DNA of 64,000 bases from Trileptium ribeirensis (GCA_030248225.1 JASANE010001800.1:22952-86951), one strand, 5' to 3'; counted from the first letter of the stretch, positions 26,601-40,700 are shown. Translations and numbers: made by a program. The notes: generated from the letters alone by a model not told the origin.

Positions 26601-29600
26601 TGCTGTTGTTTGAATTTCCTAATGCTTAATGGAATTTAATTGTTGCTAGAATTTTTCTTGGTTAAAAGGTATTATTTACCTTTGTTCAGAAGATTTTTAA
26701 AGAGGATGCAACTAGAGTCTTTCTGTATTAAATGGTAAAATTCTCGTATATGCAGTACATTGTAAAGCGGATGGTCATCATAGTATTTGCAAAAATGATT
26801 TGCATAACGGGCGTAAGATACATTCTGTACAGTCGTCTTTATGAAATGAGATAGAAGCTGCTGTATTTCTATTAGCGGGTTTGCACAGCAAATTTAGGAT
26901 AGTGGGATGTAAAAACGATTGACTAAGTGTTGGATAGTCGGGATTTCTAAAATAAGAAGAGGTGTGGATGAAATTAGGTATTGTGTTGCGAAAGTTTTTG
27001 TTTGTATTTGTAATGCTAAAGTGTGGCTTTTGTACCTGTTTTGACTGGCTATAGCTCAAAATATTTTTCCCGTGCTGCAATTGTATACCTCCGCGTGGAC
27101 AAAATTGCTACCACCACTGTTTTACCGAATTGCGTGAAAATTGTTCAATTTTACAGTTTCCTTTACAAACTATGTAAATTGCACGCAAATTGTAAAATTT
27201 TATTGCAACAGCTATAACTTGGTAATAAATTGTAAAATTTTATTACAACACTATAACTTGATAATAAATTGGCGGACGTGGTAATATTTTATGGCACAGT
27301 GAAGCTCTTGTGGTAACGGCTGCATTTTCATATAATGTTGACTGGTAGCGTTTTAGCCGTCAGCTCGCTCATGTTAAACCATTTTCAAATTATTCAGAAT
27401 TGCGGCATTAATTTCATAATCGTTCAAATAATTGTAAAAGGTATAGATGTAGCAAAATAACGCTGTAGGCTTTATGACAGGTCGTAGTTGGAGAGTTGCA
27501 GGTGGAGCACCCTGTTCTGAGATAAAAGTCGTCTAAATTCGCTTCACTGTAAATTCGCGGGAATTGATTATACTGGAAGAGTCGAATTGCGGGGCTATAG
27601 CTACATAACACCATTCACTTAGTTTCCATGGTCATAGCCCCAGTCTGTAAAGGAATAACGTGGTAAAACCGACCACTCTGGATTATTATTGCTCATAATT
27701 TCAAAATCACTGTTGTTGAAATTCTGAAATTCGGTAGTAAATAATTGTGTGGGCGAGCTTAGGATTCTGCACATTTTGTGCGTAAGCATAACATAATAAC
27801 CTAGAGTTGCATAGCATCAATTTTAAAACAATGCTGCTTTTTAAATGTTATATAACATGTGTAAAACAACAGTTCATTGCACTGCTCCTTGCTAAAAGGT
27901 CTTCGTTTACTACTCATGCCAGTGCCCCGTCAGTCCTCGCAAGCCAACTTCGCCGGTTGCGCATCGTTAGCGTTACACCTTACCTAGCTGCTTATGCTGT
28001 CGTTGGTACAAGTTCGAGTGGATGCTTTTATCAGGCAACTGGTGGTCCTGGTTTTTACCCAAATGACTGTCTACAATGACAAAGATTGAAACGAATTAGG
28101 TTTGGACTATGTATATATAGTTGGGTTTAAAAACAAAGCAGGCATTAATTGTTTTTGTTATGCTTTCTTTTGGAATCTGTTTTGATGAGACACTAATTTC
28201 TTAATTGTTGCACCTAATCCAATGTAATTTTACTTGCAGCGTCGATGTTTCAAGCTTTTATCAAATCCTTAGAACTCTGCTACTAATTATGTTCACAACC
28301 ATCCATAATTCTACTTATTCGTGCGAAAGCAATGCTGACGTTTAGTCATCGATGCTTCTACTGGGAGTAACTATACATTAACATCACTTAATATTCTATT
28401 TAGTTATATCATCATTGTGGTCCGAGGTAGCGTCTTCTATACAGTTATTATGATCACTCTCATCAGCGGATGATCCTGACGACGAATCTTCCATGCTGGC
28501 AAGGAGAAGGTTTTTGCTGCCGGATTTTTCTTCTTTTAAACGTCGAAATGGTATTTTAGTGCAGTTTGATGTCATACCAGCTCCCGGCGGAACGACAACA
28601 GTTACTGCAATTTCATCTCCGACGAATGGATTGACAATTACTGAGCAGAGCGAACCGGTTGGTGTGGTGAGCTCTTTGTTTATTTGTTCCTCGAGGTGTG
28701 TTTTGTCGGTTGCCGCTGGTGGAAATGAAGCATCTGCGTGAGTGCTCTCGACCGATGGAATGCTGGTTGAAGAACAATGTACGGATCCTAGTTGAATTGG
28801 AGTTTTAGCGGTTGTCGATTGGCCTGGACCGTATTCGGCTGATTTTGATAAATAATTATTAGCGTCGATGAATTCCGTTCGACAAGCCAGCTTTTGTCCG
28901 CGTTGATGATGATGGCTTAACGTCGACGTAGTTATTGTCTCAATTATAATCGGTGCTGACGGTTTTCGTTGTTTTGAGCCTCGTCGTTTTTCGGCGTAGG
29001 TCGTCGGGTTTTTATTCAGCTGTGGAATCGATGCTGCAGCCAGCAGGGGCATTGAAATTCCATTTTTATAAGTATTTCGGGTTATCTTACCACAGTTGTC
29101 GCCTTTCATCGACGATGACATAAGCCTGGCCGCGTCTGCAGCTGGTGCTGCTGCTTCGCCTTCGCATCCAATTTCTTTTTCGTCTTCAAATGACCAGTCT
29201 GTAGCATTTCCCGTTTTCGAATGCGCCCTACGCAGCATCGTTTGTGATTCAGCCTGACGCTGCTTGTGTTCGCAGCTCGGACCGATATATAGTCCAAGCT
29301 CAATGAAAGCGGTGGCGGCATATAAAATACTCCGTTGTGCGGTCGTAAGGTATTGCCAGCCCCAGTGGCTAGTATATGACGTGTAGTTGTTAGTTTGTTG
29401 TTGGAAGGCTTGCGAGTATTCCGTCACGGTAGTCAGTGGATACCCAACAATAATAATACCAGTATTGATCGTAGCGATGGTTGCTGTAAGTTTAGCCAAG
29501 TACAAATTGCGCTGTAATCGATTAAGCGAAGCGTATGACATTTGCCGCTTTTGTTGGACGCCTATCGCCACGCTGGTTGCACTAACCAACAGTGCAGTTA

Positions 29601-32600
29601 CACGCACAAGTATAACGTACCACGTTGTATATAGCGTAAAACTTGTGTAAGGCTGGTTAATTGGTTGCTTTACGTTGTTAATATCCGCTGCTGCGGTTGC
29701 GGCTTCGATGGTATGTTTCGATTCGTTTGAGATAAGACCGATTACATTCGTGGTTACATTTTGTGTACATCGTGTGGCGCTGCAGTTGTAACTAGCAGCT
29801 TTCAAACTTTGGCGGCAGTCGTACAAATCATCGTATGTGCTCGCTGTAGTTGGATGACATGTCGCTGATATAATGCTAATGGCATAGGCTATTAGGACTA
29901 GCAATAACTTTTTTCCTGACGTCCAGTAGATTGAAAAATGGTATGGAAATAGCTGAAATTATTAGGCAAATATTATTCCATGCGCAGAAAGCGGTGCATA
30001 AAGTTCATTGAGCGATCATATTTGGTTATCACAGTCGTTAGTGCACTGTCGATCAGAAATAAAAATAATAGCTCGACCGAACAGTGGTCATTTTTGCAGC
30101 GGGTACTGTTTGTAGATTGGTAAAAGTTAACCTTTCCAGCTATCGAAAATTTATTGGGTTGAAATGGAAACAAAAAATAGCGCGGGCTTAAACTGGTGGT
30201 CAATTTGGAGTTCCGCAGCTAGACAAGTAATTTTAAACTTATATTGTAGACAACAGAACATGTTGACAGAGGTATGATTTGTACCCGCGACTTCAGGTGA
30301 TTTGTCGTCTTTGCTGTAACCACTGTACTATTTAACGATATTAGCTACATTTCGAAAACACTTTGATGAGAGTTGCTACGAAATACTATATTATATAGAT
30401 AGGTAGATACAGTATCCGCCGAAAATGATTGTCGCTCGCTCGAAAAAAATTTGTTCTAAAAATAGAATTTACTATTAATTTTAATAGTTTGGTAATCTCG
30501 AGCGAGTCACTCGTTCGAGACTCGCTCGAAATGCGACGGTCATTTTAGCGAGTACTGTATAGACAGATAGATTGATAGACAAGTGAGAAATTTTGTTTGA
30601 AATCCTGATTAGGCCACAGAGGCCCTCTTTAGCACCCCAAGACCAATTTAATCTATTCCTGTGTTCTCCAAATCGGTGTGGAGGCTGGCATTTTCGGTTC
30701 CCTCTGGTTCAGAACAGGTGCCCCCGGTTCATACCCCTGGCAAAATTTTGGGCTGCCCCAGTTTACCGCCTCTTGGAAAATTTTTTGTTTCCAATCGGTT
30801 CAAAGTACATAAAATTTAATCAAAATTTGTACTAACATTCCGTTCTGAAAATTTTGCTTTTGTCAAAATTAGCTTCAAGATCGCTTTTTCTCTCCATCAA
30901 AAGCGTTTTGACAGTGTTTCTGACGCGATTTTTAACCGTTTTTCTCTTGGCAAAATTTGGCACCCCCGGTTCGGAACTAGCCCCCCTCTCCAAATTGGTG
31001 TGGGTAGCTGACGTTTTTCTCTCCATCAAAAGTGTTTTGACAGTATTTCTGACACGATTTTTAACCGTTTTTCTCTTGGTAAAATTGGGCGCCCCGGTTT
31101 GGAACCAGGTTCATGCCCCCTGGGAAAATTTTCAGCGAATGGAGAGCCCAGCTATTCTGAAATGCTTTTCATAAATATAACCATTCTGGATAAGCTCAAA
31201 TTATGTCCACCTTCCAAATTTACTGCCTCTGTCCCAAGGAATGGTTTGCGTAAGTCCTTAAAAGTCGTGCAGTCCATTATCAAATGCATTGCAGTTTCTG
31301 ATTCACTGTCACAATAGTTACACAAATTATTGTCTGATAATCCTATTCTATATATATAAATAGGAATTAAAAATCACCTTGTCCTGTCAAAAACGGTATT
31401 GCAATTCCCATACTATCCTTATTCAGTTTTCAAAGAAATTTTGATCTAAGTTTGTCAGGTTTATCCTTGTGTCTACAACCAGTGCTATGAACCCATCTGC
31501 TTTTATGTTCTCTGAAAGACTACACCTAGCCAAGTTTTATATATAGAAATACTGAAACACTTATAGGAACATAAGGTTCCTGTACCAGTGCCTTTGCATT
31601 AAACCCGTGTCTGGCTAATTCATCTTCTATTTAATAACCTTCTACTCCGGAGTGGCCTTCAAGCCAACTTAGAGTGACTCTGTTATTAGTACTTATTCTG
31701 TTTACCATTTTACACTCCCCAAAAGTGCATGAAGCCTCATTTTTAAGAGAGCGAGCACTAAAAATATCTATCTTTTTATTTTTAAGTTTAAAACCGTCTA
31801 TTATGATGGCATATCTTTCGGTGGCCTGAAAACAGTACTATAGCTGCCTAAAATGGATGATTCCCTTAGTGTAGCGCCTGCTACCATCATCAGTGCCGAG
31901 CCATCTGTGTGGCAGAGCAAATTCAAATCTTCTTGCTTAACATCAATCCAATCCATAAAATTCCAATTTTGATTATGTCTGTTAATATCACAGGGGAGAT
32001 TCAATAATCCTCCAATGTCCTTGGCTAGCATTTGCATATGATCGTGTGAGCCCAATGCGGATTACCTCGCTATAGACCGAGATTTTAAGCCTAAAATATT
32101 GTTCTACCGCAAATTTCTTGACAAAAACATCAATTGGGTTATACCAAAAATTGTCTTAATGCTAAGCACCGGTGTGGATTTATTGCATGCGACAAATCAA
32201 AGCCGGAACCCTTTCTAACATTTTACAGTGAATAACTAATTTAATGCCACCACCATACTACTCTGCAAATCAGAGTTGGACGGACGACTGTTGTATAAAG
32301 AAAATGGATAGCTTGAGGGCGCAGCTCCCAGCTACTTCCAATAAATCTCTTAAGAGCAAAAAGAATCCTAAAAGCCTATATCCGTGATTCTTCAATATGA
32401 GTTTTCCAAGTTAAACACTCATTTTAGATTAGACCAAGATATTTAACCTTGTCGTCAAATGGAATAATTTCGCCCACAACTTGAATATCCATTAGACCGT
32501 CGAGTCTTTTTCTTGTAAAAACTACAACTTGCACTTTTCCTCATTAACAAAGAGACCTCTGTTACAACACCACATATGAAGTGCATTTAGAAACCGTTGC

Positions 32601-34712
32601 AGTGTATTACAAATGGTCCTGAGGTATCTAGAGGATGTCAATAGGACAAAGTCGTCAGAGTACACACAACTCACGGTTACTATTAAGTCTACTAATGACC
32701 TCATTTAATAGCATGCACAAGAGAAAAAAGTCATGTCTAGGCAAATCTTCTAGTAGCCCTGACTGATTGCCTGGCCTGTCATTTTTCAGCTGTAACCGAT
32801 CGTGTGCTCAATAATTTATGTACATATGTTGATGATATTTGGAATTCCAAATTTATCCATACTACTTAAACTATACTCCAATATGGTGCAGTCAAATGCT
32901 TCAGAAATATCTGAGAACACAGCATAGACAAACCCAATCTGGAGCCTATAAGCTTATAGTTGGCGCCAAATTTAATATTTGGTGAAAAGTCGTGGGAAAT
33001 GCACCTAAATGTGTGTTTTGTTGCTTTTAGTGTTTTATATGGGGTTTTCTGGGCCAACAAGCTCATTGCGAGTGTGAAAAATATTGTGTGACAAATATTT
33101 TTCACACTTCTGCTTCATAGTTGGAATGAAAAATGAGATTTTTTTCAAGTGTTGGTTTGAATTCTTTAACATCGTTTCACGGTCAATTTACGGTTTTATT
33201 GAATTATTAAATTGTTAGTTCATTGTTTTTGTACTCGTTGTATGATGTTCTATCTACTGCATACGTTGGCTATGAAAAGAGGCGGGCGTAACTATGACTC
33301 ATCGCTCACGCTTTAAATAATGCTGCACCTGCGTACTGTGTGTAGGCTTTTGTTTGTGTGTGCTTTCTACAACAGACTTCGGGGGATTGTTCTCACCACT
33401 TGAATTCTGGCTTGCAAGCGAGCTTCACTAGTATAAAAGATGACAAATTGCTAGGTCTAAGTACCTTGGGCCCAGTGTAATGGCATTTGGTGTTCCCGGT
33501 TTGGGATTGAAGACAATTTTAGTATGTCTCCAATGAACTGGTACGTCTTAGCAATTGAATGAATTAACCGTTTTAGCAGAACATATTACGTTTTGACATC
33601 GCATAATATTTAAGCAAAAACCAAAAACGGTTACGATATTTTGTTCTCTCATAAAGCCATATGTACTTTAGATTATTCACGTTTCTCGTTTTCGATTGTT
33701 CAGAAGAATGTTATTTCATAGAGCAAACGATATTACTGTATAACGATGGGCCTGTTGCATAGGTGTGGATAACACGTTTACCCCATAAGGGTCGGAGACT
33801 CCTCATATTTACCTCCTCCCTAGAAAAGTCCTAACGCCATTCCCCGCCGCGCGCCCAAGCGCGGCGAATTTTATCGCAAATTGTGTTACAGTTGGCAAAA
33901 ATAAAAAAGGGTCCTCAGAGGATAGGGAGTGGTCTACTCTTCACCCCCCCGCGCCGATAGTATTCCCTCTAAGTCCACGGATCTTCTAAATTTATGCACT
34001 GTAGGAATTACTAGCTACTGTTCTGTTACAGCGGTTCTAGAGATAAATATGGACATAAGATGGTGGATATTGAATTGCAAAAATGATGTTCCTTCCCTTC
34101 ATAATGGTATTGTTAAAAAGAACGTACCGTTGCATAGAACCGTTCTATCGTAATAAGTAGCATTATTGACGACGGTAGCAGTTGACACAAGACAAAATAT
34201 CGTCCAAACCAAGAATTCCAGAGTAGCTGCGGTGGAGATTTGCTACACGGCGGATCTCGTTCTTGTTCGTGGATTGTTATCATGTGCGAACACCAACATT
34301 TTGATGAATGGTTGCTGCTGCTGATATACGTTTTTGAAGTGTTATGTGCTATAATACCAGCGGTCACTATACATCCAATTGTTGCAATAATATTTGCGCT
34401 GCTCAGGACTAACAGCAGCGTGTATTTTGATCGAAGTGTGCATATACCGCGGCAGTAGGCAAAAGCGAACGCTGTTAGGTGACCAATTAATGCAGCAATA
34501 GCGACGGCTAACGTTGCAATTGGTAGTGTGAAGTCCGGCGAAGCTGGTTCGGCGGAATGTGTGTAGTTCATTGCTTAGTGTTTAATGATAATTATAAACA
34601 GCATATTATCCCGCTTTATATATTGCTAAATAGGTGCTTCGAAGCGTTGCTCGATGTATTAACGCAGGTATATAGTATAAATTGCTGCTGTAACCAAAAT
34701 AATTATTGATCC

Positions 34713-34747
<35 letters not shown>

Positions 34748-37700
34748 CAGTATATAAGCACATTAGCTATGCTAGTTATTCGCGCAGCGAAGAGAAATGC
34801 ACCCTGAGTAGCTAATCTGCGTTAAGTGATCTGGCCTGGCCACAGAGAGGGTGCTGAGGGCGCCTTAGGATCCTCGAACGCATCAAGAGTTCGGCTGCTG
34901 CACAAGGTCATGCCCGAGGTAGATGTTGGCTTTCGCTAGGTCAACCTCCCAACCTCTCCAGATATTTTAAGGTGACATAAAAGTTGTCCTAATAAAAACA
35001 GCTATACCCAAACTCAATACTGCTGCTTATATTTCGACTGTTCACAAAAGCATCATAAGTAAAATATAGCGCGGTTGGCAGAAAGACACAATTTCAGTAG
35101 ATAAATAATAAATATGTAACCTTCATTACTCGTCAAATAAAACGATTCGCGAATATTCATCGACATAGCGAACAAGGGCGGATCCAGAGGGGGAGCGGGG
35201 GGGTCGCCCCCCCTGTCGGGTTAGCCAAGGTTCATAAATTTTTGGCACATTTTTAAAATTTTTAAAACGGGATCACTGACTGGTCATCTACATATATATC
35301 AGGAATTTCATTTGACCTAGTTTTTTATGCCATAAACGCCACGATTCCTAACGCCAGTGTAATCAATACCTCATTTTTTAAACTTTGTGCATGTTAGACT
35401 ATCCTTAAAATTTCATATATCAGCGTATATATACATATATATCAGGAATATTATAAGGGTGCGCCCCCCCCCGTCAGAAATTTCTGGATCCGCCACTGAT
35501 AGCGAAGATACGTGGAAAAGACGGACAGAAATGATTTTTTCATCCTGTTGTGTCATATTTGAGATAACTCGGCCCGCTATGGTCACACCGTTCCAATTAC
35601 AATTATACAATACATATATATATTATATATATCTATGTTATTTCTTTGATATGAAATTATTTTATATAGATGTTTGAAATGGTATTATTGGAACTGGAAA
35701 ATTTTTGAATGCGGGAGTAATGGTAGGCAATGTAAAAACTTGTAATATCTTCCCCTAATAAAACATACAAAAAAACTGAGCCGTTTTCCGATAATGATGA
35801 TGTTTTCAGAGTTTTAAATATTTTTAGTTCTTCGACCTGTGTAACAGTGTAGCCATATACAGGACGATATGACAGTAGTGTTTACAAACATGGCTCTTAA
35901 AAAGTTTTCAGTTTTTTAAAGGTACCGAACACATTAACTAGTTCATCGATATGTAGAAACGTTTTTATTTCAGTTTTGTTCGTTTATTTCACCAGCCAGT
36001 CAAAATTAGTAAGACAGATATATTATTAACACTTTAAAATGCAAAGTCGTGGGCTGGTAAGTCCGGGCCATTTTAGGTGTCTGAATGCTCTAACGTTAGG
36101 AAACGCCACATATAATGTTCGCTTAAGGACTTTGCATTTAAAAAAGGTCTAGTATCGGCTGAGTTACAATTGGTTAGTGAGCGAATTCCAAGGAATTTTT
36201 ACTCTATTTATAAAATAGTATGTTCGAACGTTTAATTGTATGAATTCTATATAGATCTTTCGCGAACGAGATTTTGCCGGAATATGTTTACATAATTAGA
36301 CGTATACGTAATTGCAAAAATAACTAAATTTATATTTAAAGGCGTGTTCACACGCTCAAACTTTTTGCTCAAAATTTGGACTCAAATTTTGATCAAAATT
36401 TGAATGCGTATTTTTTGCATTTTCAGCAAGTTTGAACGTGTGAACACTGTTCAAATTTTTCAAGAATATTTCTCTAGCCAATAACGAACGAGATGATTTA
36501 ACTGAAAAAGTTTGAGTTCAAATTTTGATCTCAAATTTTGAAATATCGCAATTTTCCTTTAAAAATTATCGTCAAATTTTGATCAAAATTTGGTCAGATT
36601 TTGAGCTCAAATTTTGAGTTCAAAATTTGAGCAAAAAGTTTGAGCGTGTGAACACGCCTTTAGAGTTAATATTTAGCTACTCAAGTATTTGCTTATAGGT
36701 TAGGACGTAAAAGTCCGGAATTTTACGGGTGGACAGTTGTTGAACTCTTTCAGTATGTTTAATATGGATCTAAATTTCGGTACAATATTCTAAGATGGGT
36801 CTAACGAAATCAGAACATAGTTATTAAAAATGTCGGATTTTATATTAAGTTACGGTAAATATTATAAATAGTCTGGTGCAGGTAGTCACCAAATAATTTA
36901 TATGTCCTGAAAATTAAATATCTGAATTAGTTCAATGTCAAGGTTTCGCACTAAGTTACACACACAGAAAGCTCACACTTCTAACAAGTATTATGCGTTA
37001 GCATTTTTAGCATACTATCTATCTATTTGCTTTTTGCCTGTTAAGGCTGGGTTCTGCCTCTTCATATATAATGTTTAGCGTATAATGGGTTTATTTGCAT
37101 CAATTTACATATGTTTTGGTTTAATATTTCTCAATGCACGTTGCCTACGCTGCAATATCTTGCTGCAACGTTGAACGAAACCCAAAATGCAATGTTTCAG
37201 CCGAAATGGTTATAAATTTGAAACTGAGCTTCATCAGGGTCGATTTAACCGTTTAAAAGTTTTTTGGCTGTATATGTCCATCAAAACACTTCACTATTCT
37301 GATGGGTTAGCCAGGAATATTTCATTGTTTACATAATTAATTGTGTCGGGGTTTCACATTTGATTGTCAAAATATCGCAAAACCAAGCCGATTTTACACT
37401 GTAATTTTAACAGTATGGACATTAACACAATTTAACACGTTTCAGTCGCAATTGATGGAAAACACTATAGCTGTTTAGTCATCATAGTGATTTCGCGCCA
37501 TTAGATAAATTATAAAAAAACCGTCGAAAAAGTGCAATTTTAGGTGCACAATTTGTATGCCATTACCTGTTCAGTAGGCTTAAAATATCGGTTTTGTCCC
37601 CGTCAATATTTATATATCTGTGCCACAGGGAATAGCCGGAACCAGCAACCGGAGCCGTCCATTTAAACCGGAACCGGAACCTAATCTTCGAAATTTATAT

Positions 37701-40700
37701 ATAGCAAAACAGATGAAGGAAGAAATTTAGGTATAGTGGATTTAACATGCATTAAAAATAACTTTTACATTAAATTTAATGTATTGCGATGACATTGTTG
37801 GCTTTCTGAAAATTTAAAGAGACTGAGGAAGCTAATAAAGTTTGTTTATCGATCAATATGCCGGTTTTTGGACACCTAGCGCAAAAATGCCTTCTACTAT
37901 ACACGCTTCCGTATACTGTGTTGAATTGAATGTGCTTACAACGTAGAATAAACACTTTCGCTCTTTCCCCAGTCGCCTCCCATTACTACACATACGTTTG
38001 TTACAAATTGTTATGTAGGAAACATGAAATTATTGGTTTATATGTTTCTAAGATAAATTAATGGATAGAAACTAATTTGCTGTTCAGTGGTAAAAGACAC
38101 TGTTTAGGATAGCGTTGGATAAACAGTGCCCGACCGTTAGATGATAATGATGATAACTTTCTAATCGGAATGCTATAAATGAGACAAACTGTGATGCTGC
38201 TCGCACAGTTTCAATAGAGTTCATTGCCAAGAAAGCAGATTGTGGCTGCGTTGCAGATAATGTTAGTTTACTTTAATTTAGCCTGATTTACAAAGTTTGC
38301 AAGCTCACTGGCTGGTGCTTGACGCGATTTATGTTAACCAAACATACGCTAAGTACATCTACGTAATCCGTACTCTGTTACCCAGTTGGACCGGTTTAAT
38401 TCGAATTTAACCCGGAGACTTCTGAACGTGTAAAATAGCTGCTACAATGATTGACCTGGCTTTGTTTTGTTAACAAACTCCTGCAGGTTAAGATGAAATA
38501 TTCCTACTGAAATTATGCGCCCTACTTACGTTTCACACGGCAAATTGCTGAATTAATCTTTTCTTTTGCTTGGTTGTATTGGAACTTGATCATTCTATAT
38601 ATGGGCCTATGGGTCGTATATATGTATAATACATATGTTTGGGCCAAAGATGAAGCAAAAATGTGGAAAATTTCAAACAAAATTTTTAAACCGGAATTCC
38701 GGTTCCGGTATGGTTTTTGCCGTTTGCCGGAACCGCAACCGGAACATGAATTTCGCCGGAATCGGAATTCCGGTTACTCCCTGCCATTGGCATATCAGAA
38801 GAGGAGGTCAGTGCACAGATGTGACGATGGAATTTATTAATAATAATAAATATAATGATAGGACGTACGGCAGATCGGATTATAGCCATACAAAGGCTTT
38901 CTATGCAAACTAAATAGAAATTGGAGCAACTACTTGCTTAATCTCAGTAAGTTGAGGATTAGTCAAACAGATAAGGAGCGATAAGATAAATGTTGGAGCG
39001 ATAACAGGTGGTCGCAACTATCACATGCATAAATTAAGACTGTAAGACACAATCTTATGCACAACATATTGTGAGCCCGATAAGGCAGAACACATAATAT
39101 ACAGATGCAAGGCTCTTTGACCATTGAGAATAAAGACCTTTGTATCACATACTGTTAGGTCAGCTGACTTTAGCAAACATGGTATAAGAAAGTTTGCACG
39201 GTTTATCATTGAATCCATTTAGTCCATTTATCCAGAAGTCCATTTAGTCTTTATAATCCTAATGTTGTATAATGGTCAGTTTTATTTGCCTATTACAGGG
39301 TTTCGAATTCTTATACCGTCTTTTCATTTATCTGTCTATCTATGGCGTTTCAGAATACGATAAAATATTTGTTGGATTTATCCAAGGGTAATAGTAGCTA
39401 TTAATGTGCTTCTTCGTCGGAAATTAGCTATTTGAAAGAGAGGTACTAAACAGATAGGACTATGGATAATCAATAAGTAAGGAACAGACTCAACTCGTCG
39501 ATGCGGTTCGAACGGTACATAAAATTTAACATTTACTCAGAAAAATTCTTTATTCAAAATTTTCGGTACCAAGGAGATCGTTAGTGACCAAAAAAGCGAA
39601 AAAAATTGCAACAAATATAGCCTTAATAGACTCGGAACTGCCTCGTCGGGCAGAGTCGGATAATAATGGCTTCGCCAAAAGCACCCTGATGTAAAATGTT
39701 CTACTCAAACAAATAGCAGGGAGTAACCGGGATTCCGGTTCCGGCGAAAATCGTGTTCCGGTTGCGGTTCCGGCAAAGGGCAAAAACCATACCGGAGCCG
39801 GAATTCGGGTTTAAAAATTTTGTTTGGAATTTTCCACGTTTTTTGCTTCATCCTGTAATCCAAACATATGTAATATACATTATACAATGATCAAGCTCCA
39901 ATACAACCAAGCAAAAGAAAAGATTAACTAACCAATTAGCCGTGTGAAACGTAAGTAGGGCACATAATTAGAGCAGGAATTTTTCATAATAACCTGCAGG
40001 AGTTTGTTAAATCAAAGCCAGGTCGATGCTTGTAGCAGCTATTTCACACATCCAGAAGTGTGTGGGATACGTTTGAATTATACCAGTCCAACTCGGTAAC
40101 AGAGTATGGCTTACGTAGAAGTACTTAGCCTATGCTTGGCTAACATAAATTGCGTCAAGCATCAGCCGGTGCGCTTGTAACCTTGGTAAATCAGTCTAAA
40201 TTGAAGTAAACTAACGTTATCTGCAACGCAGCTAGAAACTGCTTTCTTGGCAATGAACTGTATTTATTGAAACTGTGCGAGCAGCATCACAGTGTGTCTC
40301 ATTTATAGCATTCTGATTAGAAAGTTATCATCATTATGATCTAACTGACGGGCACTGTTTGTCCAACGCTAGCCTAAACAGTGTCTCTGACCACTGATCA
40401 GAAAATTACCTTCTATCTATTATTTTCTCTTAGAATTATATAAACCAATAATTTAAGTTTCCTACAGAAGAACATGCAACAAACGTATATGTAGTAAAGG
40501 GAGGCGACTGGAGACAGAGCGAAAGTGTGTATTCTACGCTCCAAGCTTTGTAAGCACATTCGATTTGACGCAGTATACGCAATGGTGTATAGTGGAAGAG
40601 ATTTTTTGCTCTGAATGTCCAAAAATCGACATATTTGATCGATAAATAAACATTACTAGCTTGCTCAGTCTCTTTAAAGTTTGAGAAAGGCATAATGCAA

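Larger units (their letters stand above)
23663..28395 (+). other. SEC31 intron 8, left part (before the nested gene)
   Basis: Mostly unassigned. Fragments of the mariner-type MITE occur at about 23784-23836 (TACTGTACCACCGG...) and 26450-26478. Two diverged copies of an unnamed repeat lie at 25250-25660 and 25880-26245. A 44-bp duplication sits at 27187-27270. Ends resembling the CTGGSYNNTCCA group appear near 24125 and 24597 without partners. No exon recognised. Confidence 0.6.
29953..34127 (-). other. Intron of the nested GPCR gene
   Basis: 4.2 kb, donor GTACGT and acceptor TAATTTCAG on the minus strand. It contains a tRNA-like relic (30272-30345), a mariner-type MITE (30408-30559), a LINE in the same orientation as the host gene with a MITE inside it (30590-32965), and a GC-rich hairpin (33845-33866). 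Confidence 0.68.

Noticed and set aside
27807..28079. 90-codon frame ending [19 protein letters not shown], possible extra SEC31 or nested exon
   Set aside because: No family match; SEC31 exons 8 and 9 join without it.
28493..28741. Plus-strand frame opposite the GPCR tail
   Set aside because: Shadow of the long minus-strand coding exon.
34830..34990. GC-rich stretch starting CTGGCCTGGCCACAG as another 5-bp-duplication MITE
   Set aside because: Only a left-like end is present; no matching right end or target duplication was found.
37618..38791. 8-bp target duplication for the inverted hAT copy
   Set aside because: Flanking octamers CTGTGCCA and CCATTGGC do not match.
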